Shown: in pieces, positions 1-7,699 of the stretch | Position numbering within the stretch: position 1 is the stretch's first letter | Layout: every line of letters starts with the position of its first letter | Assembly: GCF_000613445.1 (NCBI RefSeq) | Contig: NZ_BAIZ01000036.1 | Span: forward strand, 1-32,619 | DNA from: Hoylesella shahii DSM 15611 = JCM 12083 | GTDB lineage: Bacteria; Bacteroidota; Bacteroidia; Bacteroidales; Bacteroidaceae | DNA: 32,619 bases | Direction: 5' to 3' | Notes under the pieces: generated by a model | What the model was told of the DNA's origin: nothing | The model's database searches: none | The model's input: the letters and a program-made list of their open reading frames with translations, nothing else | Translations under genes and position numbers: made by a program

Positions 1-318
1 TAATATTTGAAAATAGCTCGTTTTACTACCATCTCTTGCTTTGCAGGTGTGTAAAGATGGCATAATTCTTAGTCCTTTATGCCACCCATCCGTAGTTCTC
101 GCCTGCGTCTTGGTGTGTAAAGGCCGCATTTTTCATGATCTTTCATTGTTTAAGTATTAGTGAAATAACAATAGCATGGGATGTATAGCGGTGGCTTAAT
201 ACATTAACTTCACAGTTTTCAGATGTAATTTGCAATTAAGCATTCGGTCTTTCTGCAAAACACCCTGATATACGCTGCTAAATTCAACTCAAAATTCAGT
301 GACATGCTACGCTAAAAT

Positions 319-470
319 AGCCAAATGAAAGGCCAAATGCCTCAAAATGTGTGACTATCTTAGTATAATTTGCCACTTGAACAGCCAAATGAAAGGCCAA
401 CTGCCTCAAAATGTGTGACTAGCTTAGTAAAATATGCCACTAACATAGCCAAATGCGAGGCAAAATAGCA
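319..470. repeat. 64-bp tandem repeat, about 2.3 copies
   Basis: Units begin with AGCCAAATG at 319, 383 and 447, giving an exact period of 64 bp. The first two copies match almost throughout, including the shared core CTCAAAATGTGTGACTA; the third is truncated and diverges after about 20 bases. The repeat lies outside any gene. Its function is unknown; it could be a slippage-prone intergenic repeat or a remnant element. Confidence 0.8.
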
Positions 471-527
471 TGTATAGCACCCCAAAAATAAAAGAACAGC
501 GTCTAAAAGGTTATAGATCGGCAACTG

Positions 528-599
528 GTGGATTAGGAAAGAAAAGCGATTTAGGGTGTGTCATGCAGTTGTGGATTAGGAAAGAAAAGTGATTTAGGG
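528..599. repeat. Direct repeat, 29 bp, two copies 43 bp apart
   Basis: The segments 528-556 and 571-599 differ at one base only (AAGCGATTT versus AAGTGATTT). Both begin with GTGGATTAGGAAAG and end with TTTAGGG. They lie in the gene-free region beyond the 64-bp repeat. No function is apparent. Confidence 0.8.
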
Positions 600-798
600 A
601 CTTTTGCTATGTATTTAATTAGACTTACATCCCCGTTACGTGTTGTAAAGGTGTATTTTTTCGCTTGTTTGTTTGTAAGTATCAGGTATTTCAAGCAATT
701 TAAAACATCATTTTCTCCCTAATTAACGATTACACCACCTTTCCTTACCTATTTTCTTTAAGTTTGCAGCTTGTTTTTCGGTTAATACGGCCCAGCGC

Positions 799-1845
799 CT
801 ACTTGTTTTCCTTACTTTGTATTTTCTCTTCTTTGTTATAAAGCCAGTGCGCTTTACTCATCAAGTTGCGCATGTGTCTAACCACTTTTTGTGGAGAAAT
901 CACCTTGATACCAGGGCCATAGCTCATTAGTACCGAGTAAAGTTCGAAATTCACCACCACGTTAATACTGAAAACACAACCTCCTTCCTCAGGATTTTCG
1001 TCCTCAATGCGTTGTGATGAGTGTAGCGGTTTTGTGCAAATATACCCAACCTGATTACTATCAGCCCAAAACACCACGCGTTTAGGTTTGTCGCCAATAT
1101 TTTTGCTCACCCCGATAACATCCTCATGAAATCGTTCAGGGTCAAAATTGGGATTGTCTCGATATGGTTTATCGCTTGGTTCCACCTTCACAATGCGATC
1201 TAATGGCAAGTTAAACAGCGTTAAGTTGTTTGCTGTAGAGCCATATAAGAACCAGCGGTTGCGAAACTCCTTCAACAGATGGGGGCATAAAACATACTCT
1301 ATAGGTTCTTTTGCAGAGAAAGATTGGTAGATAATTCGTAAGGTTTGCCTTTGTGCAATGTAGTTATACAGAGGGTTAAGCAGTCGTAACCCTTTCAGGT
1401 TAGTCACCTTATCAAAGTGCACAATGGGTTTACGTCGGTTACGTACAATGGCCAAATGGTCTTGCAGTCGGTTCACAACGTCGCTCATTTCAGTAAACTG
1501 GTCAAAGTCTTCAAGCTGTCTTAGCATATCCACTGCTTCTTGCATCACCTCGTAATCGTTTTGCGACAAAGGCATATTGCTGATGCTATACGATGCATCA
1601 GCATAGCGATAAAACTTATGTTCGTACACTTCGATGGGAGCATTGTAGCCTAACTTGTCCGAACGCATCATTTGTATATCGGCTTGAACAGTTCTAACCG
1701 ACACGCCTTTACTGATTCCCTCCATATCGTACAGAGCATCGCTGCATGCATCTACTAAGTCGTCTAGTGTCCATCTTCTATAGCGGTTACGCAGGCAGTT
1801 GTCTATGGTTTTATACCTTATTAGTGCATTTTTGTTAGCAGGCAT
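799..1845 (-). CDS. WYL-domain transcriptional regulator, divergent from rtcB
   Basis: 348 residues. The N-terminal part (about 1-75) reads as a winged helix-turn-helix. The C-terminal half (about 150-240) contains the WYL-type ligand-sensing segment, with RNRWFLYG in place of the classic W-Y-L. WYL proteins are DNA-binding regulators that often sense nucleic acid or damage signals, and they commonly control RNA-repair and defence genes. The gene is transcribed away from the rtcB and RING/TerD genes, and a perfect palindrome lies in the shared intergenic region, so it is the probable regulator of that module. A TATCTTTG promoter element at 1997-2004 implies a 5' leader of about 145 nt, which contains a small broken reading frame (annotated separately). 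Confidence is high for the family and moderate for the target. Confidence 0.88.
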   Translation of the reverse strand: MPANKNALIRYKTIDNCLRNRYRRWTLDDLVDACSDALYDMEGISKGVSVRTVQADIQMMRSDKLGYNAPIEVYEHKFYRYADASYSISNMPLSQNDYEVMQEAVDMLRQLEDFDQFTEMSDVVNRLQDHLAIVRNRRKPIVHFDKVTNLKGLRLLNPLYNYIAQRQTLRIIYQSFSAKEPIEYVLCPHLLKEFRNRWFLYGSTANNLTLFNLPLDRIVKVEPSDKPYRDNPNFDPERFHEDVIGVSKNIGDKPKRVVFWADSNQVGYICTKPLHSSQRIEDENPEEGGCVFSINVVVNFELYSVLMSYGPGIKVISPQKVVRHMRNLMSKAHWLYNKEEKIQSKENK

Positions 1846-1847
1846 CG

Positions 1848-1986
1848 TTATATTTGTTTCTTTAAAAAGTGTTGGGCGAAGAGCAATGGTTGATTTTCCT
1901 TTTTATTAGGCAAAAACACCAATAGTTCAGTAGAACCAGTGATGTAAGCATGAGCTATGATGCGTTTATCAAACAGTTCGTCGCAT
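1848..1986 (-). pseudogene. Possible small ORF, about 45 codons, with one extra base
   Basis: Between the WYL promoter and the WYL start codon, one minus-strand frame reads DELFDKRIIAHAYITG and then STELLVFLPNKKENQPLLF, ending in AQHFLKKQI and a TAA two bases before the WYL ATG. The composition and codon use look like real protein. The only upstream ATG (1984-1986) is in another frame; removing one base at about 1983 would give M-DELFDK. It could be a small upstream gene with a one-base insertion, the relic of a larger gene, or chance. I do not recognise it. Confidence 0.3.
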
Positions 1987-1996
1987 TAAATCGTCA

Positions 1997-2004
1997 CAAA
2001 GATA
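1997..2004 (-). promoter_or_regulatory. Promoter -7 element for WYL gene
   Basis: TATCTTTG on the minus strand matches the Bacteroidetes -7 consensus TAnnTTTG exactly. Its upstream (-33) side overlaps the palindrome at 2012-2034, consistent with autoregulation. No clear TTTG was seen at the ideal distance. Confidence 0.5.
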
Positions 2005-2011
2005 GCTAGTT

Positions 2012-2034
2012 TCTACGCAATCTATTTGCGTAGA
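2012..2034. promoter_or_regulatory. Palindromic operator site 1
   Basis: A perfect 9-bp inverted repeat, TCTACGCAA-N5-TTGCGTAGA, in the divergent WYL/rtcB intergenic region. It is placed over the upstream part of the WYL promoter. Perfect dyads of this size between a regulator and its divergent neighbour are typical binding sites for that regulator. A degenerate second copy lies 69 bp away, centre to centre. Confidence 0.65.
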
Positions 2035-2080
2035 CTGCACAAAAATGAAAAAACTAGTACAAAATGTATTTATTTTTCTC

Positions 2081-2103
2081 ACTACGCAGAAACATTGCGC
2101 ACC
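2081..2103. promoter_or_regulatory. Operator-like site 2 upstream of rtcB
   Basis: ACTACGCAG-N5-TTGCGCACC keeps the CTACGCA and TTGCG cores and the 5-nt spacing of site 1. It sits immediately upstream of the candidate rtcB -7 element at 2111-2118, where a bound regulator could block or aid RNA polymerase. Confidence 0.5.
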
Positions 2104-2110
2104 CTTAATC

Positions 2111-2118
2111 GAACTTTG
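2111..2118 (+). promoter_or_regulatory. Candidate rtcB promoter -7 element
   Basis: GAACTTTG matches TAnnTTTG at all fixed positions except the first. The start point would be about 50 nt upstream of the rtcB ATG. The -33 region would fall inside operator-like site 2. Confidence 0.35.
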
Positions 2119-2176
2119 CAAACGAAAAGGGAAGGCCACTTGCTACTCCCTATAACCTATAAATATATAAATAGCA

Positions 2177-3349
2177 ATGCAAACAAAAGTAATAAACAAC
2201 AAACCTGTGATGATATGGGCGAATAGTGTAGATGCTAAGGCAATGCAACAGATAGAAAACCTCACCACTTTGCCTTTCTTGTTTCATCATCTTGCCATGA
2301 TGCCTGATGTGCATGCAGGAATGGGTATGCCCATTGGTGGTGTGCTGGCCTGTAAAGACGTGGTAATACCCAACGCTGTGGGTGTAGATATTGGTTGTGG
2401 TATGTGTGCAGTTAAGTCAAACTATCAGGTTTCTAACATCTCGCAAGAGGTTTTGAGAAAACAAATCATGAATGGCATTAGGCAACGCATTCCTTTGGGC
2501 ATGACCCACCACACCGAAGCCCAAGCCCAAGAGTATCTACCCAAGGGTCATCATATCGAACAGATGGAGGTGGTGAAGCGTAGACAGGAAGCCATTGTTT
2601 ACGAAGTGGGTACGTTAGGAGGAGGAAATCACTTTATTGAATTACAGAAAGACGAGGATGGTTGGCTCTGGGTGATGTTGCATTCGGGGTCGCGAAACCT
2701 TGGAAAGTTGGTTTGCGAACACTACGACAAGCTTGCTCAGCAGCTTAATGCGCGTTGGCATACCAGGGTTGACCCTAAATTGCGACTGGCTTTTTTACCT
2801 GTAGGCACAGAAGAATTTAAAAAATATTGGGCTGAAATGCAATATTGTGTAGATTTTGCGTTATGTAATAGGCGTCTGATGATGCAAAGGGTGCAAGAAG
2901 TGCTTGCAGAAGCACTGCCTGGCATTGCGTTTGAACCGATGATTAACATCGCGCACAACTACGCTGCGTGGGAAAACCACCACGGCCAGAATGTTATTGT
3001 GCACCGCAAAGGTGCCACATTAGCTCGCCAAGGTGTGGTAGGCATCATTCCTGGTTCGCAGGGTACGGCCTCGTATATCGTTGAAGGTTTGGGCAATGCG
3101 TCTTCGTTCAATTCTTGTTCGCATGGCGCGGGTCGCGTTTTAAGCCGAACTGCTGCCATTGCATCGCTTGATTTGCAGGCCGAAGTGTCGCAGCTTGAGG
3201 CCAAAGGCATTGTTCATGCCATACGTTCGCAAAAAGATATGCAGGAGGCAACAGGTGCTTATAAGGACATTGAAGAGGTTATTGCCAACCAAACAGACCT
3301 GATAAAGGTGAAAACCCGACTATTGCCCATTGCGGTGATTAAGGGTTAG
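2177..3349 (+). CDS. rtcB: RtcB-family RNA ligase
   Basis: 390 residues, a compact bacterial RtcB. RtcB joins RNA ends bearing 2',3'-cyclic phosphate or 3'-phosphate to 5'-OH ends, using GTP and Mn2+. The sequence shows the metal-binding motif GVDIGCG (D71, C74), GGGNHF (H152), LHSGSRN (H169), IAHNYA (H260) and the guanylylation motif SHGAGR (H316), so all active-site residues appear present. The start chosen is the ATG opening MQTKVINNKP, which fits the family N-terminus. It is divergent from the WYL regulator and followed 444 bp later by a RING-like/TerD-like gene in the same orientation. This suggests repair of RNA cleaved under stress or toxin attack rather than constitutive tRNA splicing. 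Regulation is probably through the two palindromes upstream. Confidence 0.93.
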   Translation: MQTKVINNKPVMIWANSVDAKAMQQIENLTTLPFLFHHLAMMPDVHAGMGMPIGGVLACKDVVIPNAVGVDIGCGMCAVKSNYQVSNISQEVLRKQIMNGIRQRIPLGMTHHTEAQAQEYLPKGHHIEQMEVVKRRQEAIVYEVGTLGGGNHFIELQKDEDGWLWVMLHSGSRNLGKLVCEHYDKLAQQLNARWHTRVDPKLRLAFLPVGTEEFKKYWAEMQYCVDFALCNRRLMMQRVQEVLAEALPGIAFEPMINIAHNYAAWENHHGQNVIVHRKGATLARQGVVGIIPGSQGTASYIVEGLGNASSFNSCSHGAGRVLSRTAAIASLDLQAEVSQLEAKGIVHAIRSQKDMQEATGAYKDIEEVIANQTDLIKVKTRLLPIAVIKG

Positions 3350-3793
3350 GAAGAATGTGGCGTAATCAATGCTGCTCAAAAAAGGTATCAATCTCTCTTG
3401 TGTCTTATTATAAGTAAGTGCGTATGGGCTAGTTTTGCACCACTGCAAGCCTTTTAGACGAAATATATCAAGGGAAAGGGGGACGGTCAAGTTGGTCTTA
3501 CTTCAAATACATAGGAATTTTAGACCACCAATTACCGCCCTCTCACCCTTTTTTAGCTGGGCTATGTCCTCATTCATCTCTAGAAGTGTCTTTTCTTCAA
3601 TAACATTGCCCCTAATTAGTTGATAGTAAGTTTTTTAACGTTAAGGCTGTAGACCTCATCTAGTTTAATCATCAATTAATCAATAAATTAAAAACCGCGG
3701 CTTCAGAGCAAAGCATAAGCCCCTGGCAAGCAAAATGCTCTTGCCACTATTTTTAACTGCTTGGAATATCATCAGCATCAACAATCCCACAGC
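3350..3793. other. Intergenic region, rtcB to RING/TerD gene
   Basis: No credible gene. A TAGTTTTG element at 3430-3437 fits the -7 consensus on the plus strand and could be a separate promoter for the downstream gene, with a leader of about 350 nt. A small hairpin, TGGCAAG/CTTGCCA (3724-3730 with 3740-3746), lies just ahead of the chosen start codon. No terminator with a T-run was seen after rtcB, so read-through is possible. Confidence 0.35.
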
Positions 3794-6061
3794 ATGGACA
3801 ACATCATAGCAAACAAAGTGGCTTTGCGCTACGAAGCCCTATTTATAGATATTGATAGTCAACAGATAAAGCAGCACCACGAGCCAACAACATCTGCATT
3901 GACCTTGGTTTCGCGTCTTAGCAAGTTTGGATATAGTGTAGAACAAGATTTGTTACAGGCGTTTTATTGGGCGTCTACCAAGCAAATCGAGGATGTTTAT
4001 GTGGTGATGGCTGATGTTTTGCGTTTGAAACAGAACTGGGCTTCCTTGGTAAAGGGATGGGGTACGCCTACACAAGAAAGCCTTATCGACCATTTTATCA
4101 CTTATGTGGCCAACAGGTTTAAAGGCAAAATCAAGTTAGAGGGTACAACATTGCCTTGTGGACACTTTATTCCCTATGGCACTTTCCCTTTAGAACGATA
4201 CAACGGTTGTCCTTATTGCGGAACACCGTTTGTCGCCTCAACCTTCATTTACGAGGGGCAGGGAGATAAATCCAAGCCTCTACGACTCTTTACGCGCGTT
4301 GATTTGGAGCGCGAACTCCGCACCTTGCTTACTTCGCCCACACCATTAGACGCCACGCAGGCCGACACAGTGGCGCAATTACTCGTCTTATTTGATTTGC
4401 CCAGTGATGTTAGCATTGGCATGAAAGAAACTTTGATGTTGGCAATTAAGGCTTTGGTTGTTGCTGGAAAGGGTCTGCAAGCCACTCGTTTGTTCGAAAC
4501 GCCTGCCGATATTCTGCGTTTTATATGGTACGAACACACTGGTAGTGCGCGAATTATTGAGCCACGAACACTCATTGCGCATGCGCGAGGTGTGAATTGG
4601 TATGTGTCTGAAGGGGGAAACATGGCTAACAAGGCAGAGCAGGACAAGCGTAACGAACTGAAATTAAAGTATAATAGGGCTTATTGCCGACTAGTGGCCA
4701 CGTGGATGAACGCCATCCCTCTCTCTGCAGATAAGGCAGCCGAGACCATGCACGCCAAAAGGGGAATGTGGGTGCGCATAATTAGAGCTTTGCGACTGGC
4801 CGAATATGCCCAAAAGCAGGGCTTTGAACGCCTAGCCCAATTGCTCGACGTGTTTTACCACCAGGATTATCCCTCGTGGTTGGGCATGCTAGATGGGGCA
4901 CGAAGGACAAACAACGCTGAGCAAACCTTGTCGTTATTAACCCAAAGGCCTGGATTGTTTGCGCGTTGCTTGTATTCCACCATGCTTCGCTTTGGTTCAG
5001 AGGCCACCCTTTCAGCATTTCAGTCGGTAGCTCATCAGCTTCCTTCACGCCTGTTGTTATCGTTAGTCAATGCAGCACCTACTTATTTCTCAAAGCAGAG
5101 CACACGATTGGCTCGCCCCATAACAGGCGTTATGCACCAACTACCCCCCAATGCCATGCTTGCTCAATATGATGAGGCGCAACTTAAGCAGATGGTGAAC
5201 TGTGTAAATACACTGTTTAAGCACACCATGCACCATCGATATGCACAACAACCGCATAGCGTTGGCGGTTTGATTTACATCGACCCAAAGCTTTATCAGG
5301 TGCCAGTTGGCGTTGGCGATAGGTCTAGCACCATCCAAGACACATCGTGTGCCTTACCAGGAACACGTTTTAATGTCGAAGGCAATGCCGTTAGATTGTT
5401 TATGCAATGGGGCAACGACCTGCACGCTCAACATCTAGATATGGACCTAAGTGCTGCTATTGGTTTCGAAAATGGTGAAACAGCATTCTGTTCTTACTTC
5501 AATCTCATTTGTCCAGGAGCAAAACATTCGGGCGATATACAGTATATTCCAGAGCTTGTGGGTACGGCCGAATATGTTGAACTGAACTTAAACGAACTGG
5601 CTGAAGCTGGTGCACGATACGTAACTTTTAGTTGCAATGCTTATTCTTGTGGTACATTGTCGCCCAATTTGATGGTTGGCTGGATGAATTCGGCCCATCC
5701 TATGAGTGTCTCTGATGAAGACGGCGTGGCCTACGACCCATCGTGTGTGCAGCACATGGTGCGTGTTGACGAATCTAATTTGTCTAAGGGATTGGTGTTT
5801 GGTGTACTCAATGTGTCACGAAGAGAGATAGTTTGGTTAGAGATGCCCTATACTTCGCAAACCATTTTGGGTGTTGATGCTGCCAAGGTAGAGGCACTTC
5901 TTAAGCAGTTGGAAGAGAAAATAACGATTGGCGAACTGCTTGAACTAAGGGCTGAGGCGCACGGTATGACGCTAACCTGCGATGAAAGTCTGGCCACCGA
6001 ACGCTATGATTATCGTTGGGCGCTTAACGTTGCCCAGGTAAGTAGTTTGTTGTTGGAGTAG
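3794..6061 (+). CDS. RING-like zinc motif/TerD-like domain protein, RtcB partner
   Basis: About 755 residues from the ATG opening MDNIIANKVALRYEALF; an in-frame TTG at 3761 would add 11 less typical residues. A CGH...CPYC motif (C122, H124, C139, C142) resembles the incomplete RING/zinc-binding motif of large proteins found beside RtcB in other bacteria (the MXAN_6230/SCO0854-type family, from memory). The middle is helical and repeat-like. The C-terminal part, from about residue 546, reads as a TerD-like domain: DMDLSAAIGF, then FCSYFNL, KHSGDI, and a strand-rich segment ending near residue 690. TerD domains bind calcium and occur in stress-response complexes. Together with rtcB and the WYL regulator this looks like a Ter-linked RNA-repair module. 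Its biochemical role is unknown. Confidence 0.75.
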   Translation: MDNIIANKVALRYEALFIDIDSQQIKQHHEPTTSALTLVSRLSKFGYSVEQDLLQAFYWASTKQIEDVYVVMADVLRLKQNWASLVKGWGTPTQESLIDHFITYVANRFKGKIKLEGTTLPCGHFIPYGTFPLERYNGCPYCGTPFVASTFIYEGQGDKSKPLRLFTRVDLERELRTLLTSPTPLDATQADTVAQLLVLFDLPSDVSIGMKETLMLAIKALVVAGKGLQATRLFETPADILRFIWYEHTGSARIIEPRTLIAHARGVNWYVSEGGNMANKAEQDKRNELKLKYNRAYCRLVATWMNAIPLSADKAAETMHAKRGMWVRIIRALRLAEYAQKQGFERLAQLLDVFYHQDYPSWLGMLDGARRTNNAEQTLSLLTQRPGLFARCLYSTMLRFGSEATLSAFQSVAHQLPSRLLLSLVNAAPTYFSKQSTRLARPITGVMHQLPPNAMLAQYDEAQLKQMVNCVNTLFKHTMHHRYAQQPHSVGGLIYIDPKLYQVPVGVGDRSSTIQDTSCALPGTRFNVEGNAVRLFMQWGNDLHAQHLDMDLSAAIGFENGETAFCSYFNLICPGAKHSGDIQYIPELVGTAEYVELNLNELAEAGARYVTFSCNAYSCGTLSPNLMVGWMNSAHPMSVSDEDGVAYDPSCVQHMVRVDESNLSKGLVFGVLNVSRREIVWLEMPYTSQTILGVDAAKVEALLKQLEEKITIGELLELRAEAHGMTLTCDESLATERYDYRWALNVAQVSSLLLE

Positions 6062-6111
6062 GGAGGTTGCTGTTTTTAGGCTCTCCAAGTTATAAGTATA
6101 AAGAAAGGCAT

Positions 6112-6157
6112 GTGGGCGAGGTTATCATTACATTGATATCCTCGCCCACGCTTTTTT
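6112..6157 (+). terminator. Rho-independent terminator after RING/TerD gene
   Basis: A 15-bp stem with one mismatch (6112-6126 with 6135-6149, GTGGGCGAGG paired with CCTCGCCCAC) and an 8-nt loop, followed by GCTTTTTTT. It lies about 50 bp past the stop codon and ahead of the convergent gene ending at 6255. Confidence 0.85.
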
Positions 6158-6254
6158 TATCTATTCGCCTTTTGTTATCGTTAGCTGCTGCGTAATGTTG
6201 TCAACAGGTTATGTTGTCATCTTGCTAATTGGCCTTCCTCTTTTGTTTGAGGTT

Positions 6255-7103
6255 CTATTTGTTAGTTTTTTCTTGGGTTAACACCTGTAGCTGGTTCTCA
6301 CCAATCTTAGCAGCCATAACCGAATAGCTGCTCCCTGCCGAACCATAGATAGTTGATGTGGCAGCTAAAGTCCACATTTCTGCCAGTCCGCCTCTTATTC
6401 CTGCAATGCCATTGCGGGCAGCAGGTTTGTCAGAAGTGATGATGCGATTGCCAAATTGCGCTTTAAGGGCGTGCTTGGTAGGCTCATCGTCGGTTGCAAG
6501 AAATATGCGTGTATCCTCGTGAAGGTCAATTTCTCGTTGGGCAGCATCAGTAAACAAGCTAAGCGGACTGCGTTCTATCGACTCCTGGTTATCGGTTCGC
6601 CTAATGTGCATACCGATGGTATGGGGAGAAAAGCGTTTGCGATAGCTTTCCACTTCGTTGATAACAGCATCAACGGGATGGAACAAAAGCTTGTAAACAC
6701 TATTAGGCACATCCCCAAAGTCTTGATAACAACTCATGTAGCTGTTCTTTCCTGCGGCCCAATTGTCAAAGTCGAAGCCTTGATTTTTTAAGGGCGTAAC
6801 CTGCCATTCGTCTATGCGTTGCGCAAAACAAAGTCGCTGAAATAGCAGCGGAATGCGCAAGTTGCGTTTTCTGGGGCGGTCAAGCGTAAGCAGTTCCCAG
6901 GTTCTACCTTCCCGCACTGTCATTTCTTTGTACTCAATGGGTGCGAAAATAGCGCGGAACGGCGCATTTAGTGCCCAGTCGCAAAACCAAATCGTCTCGA
7001 CTTTCACCCCCGTATGCTGAGCCATTTGCCAGGCCGAGGCCATCGCGCGCATTCTGTTAGCCAGTCCGCCAGAGGGCACAAAGAGTAGTTTTCCTTTGTT
7101 CAT
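6255..7103 (-). CDS. Fucosyltransferase-fold glycosyltransferase-like protein
   Basis: 282 residues, no signal peptide. The N-terminus carries PSGGLANRMRA (10-20), the donor-site-like G-G-L-x-N-R motif of O-fucosyl/NodZ-like transferases. Residues 166-171 read HIRRTD, the H-x-R-R-x-D signature of alpha-1,2/1,6-fucosyltransferase families. A later SxxSxSS segment (GSAGSSYSVMAA) fits the C-terminal sugar-nucleotide pocket. It probably acts in the cytoplasm on a surface glycan or glycopeptide, but donor and acceptor cannot be read from sequence. It is not next to a polysaccharide cluster here. Upstream lies only a short putative ORF. Function is inferred from motifs only. Confidence 0.65.
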   Translation of the reverse strand: MNKGKLLFVPSGGLANRMRAMASAWQMAQHTGVKVETIWFCDWALNAPFRAIFAPIEYKEMTVREGRTWELLTLDRPRKRNLRIPLLFQRLCFAQRIDEWQVTPLKNQGFDFDNWAAGKNSYMSCYQDFGDVPNSVYKLLFHPVDAVINEVESYRKRFSPHTIGMHIRRTDNQESIERSPLSLFTDAAQREIDLHEDTRIFLATDDEPTKHALKAQFGNRIITSDKPAARNGIAGIRGGLAEMWTLAATSTIYGSAGSSYSVMAAKIGENQLQVLTQEKTNK

Positions 7104-7699
7104 TGCTTTTTATCTCGAATTATTTTATTTGTCTGTGGTTATCAATTTGGCGTCCATGTTTCCAATAACAATGGCATTAACAATGCTCTTGGACAGATAC
7201 GTGGCCATCAGTGTGGCTTTTTTTATTCGTAATAGTGTATGTTTCAGGCTTTTGCCATCACTGTAAGGCGGTTTTGTTGATAACACGCCATGTTATAGGT
7301 TTCCTATCTGCCGACACTGTTGAGTGGCAAAAACAAGCCTAAAGATACCAAAAACGCTCTGTTTAATTTTATTTTGGCGTGAGAAACTCTTTGTTTTGTA
7401 GTAAAATTGTGGGTATTCGCAGTTATTTGCATTATTTTGATGCGATTATTACCATTGGTTTTCACCTCCTTTTCGTCTCTATCATCCTTACAAAACCTAA
7501 CTTTAAGCCTGTGGGGCGGGGTGGGGTGATTTCTTGTTACGAGGCATTGGGGCATTATTCGAATGTTTTTCTCTAACATGCCTTATCGTGAATCAATCGA
7601 TTATCAAGCACATTTGGGCATGCCCCAAGGAGTTTTTCAACTCATTGTCGTAGCAAGGAGAAAGCCAGTTGCATGTATCAACAAGCCTTTCTCATCATT
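7104..7699. other. Intergenic region with weak coding signals
   Basis: About 600 bp between two minus-strand genes. The part nearest the glycosyltransferase gene holds a 53-codon frame (annotated separately). The rest shows no clear gene: a 91-codon minus-strand frame at 7304-7579 has poor composition and no start signal. No clear terminator for the OmpA-like gene was found. Confidence 0.4.
7125..7286 (-). CDS. Possible small protein or gene remnant (53 codons)
   Basis: A GTG-initiated frame reads MLSTKPPYSDGKSLKHTLLR and then IKKATLMATYLSKSIVNAIV, ending IGNMDAKLITTDK. The composition looks like real protein and it stops about 20 bp before the glycosyltransferase start. An internal ATG (MATYLSKSI...) is another possible start. 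The frame upstream of it (ADRKPITWRVINKTALQ) is also open and protein-like, so a longer gene broken by a one-base indel cannot be excluded. I do not recognise a family. Low confidence. Confidence 0.3.
   Translation of the reverse strand: MLSTKPPYSDGKSLKHTLLRIKKATLMATYLSKSIVNAIVIGNMDAKLITTDK

Larger units (their letters stand above)
1..798. other. Gene-free region with tandem repeats
   Basis: I see no convincing coding sequence on either strand downstream of the WYL regulator gene. The stretch is AT-rich and carries two separate short tandem-repeat families (annotated individually at about 319-470 and 528-599). A further loose pair shares GGTGTGTAAAG at 46-56 and 112-122. Confidence 0.6.

Noticed and set aside
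3435..3623. 62-codon ORF between rtcB and the RING/TerD gene
   Set aside because: Poor composition, no recognisable feature and no start signal.
7304..7579. 91-codon minus-strand ORF with a hydrophobic end
   Set aside because: The hydrophobic stretch is at the C-terminus just before the stop and the rest is low in coding character; treated as non-coding.
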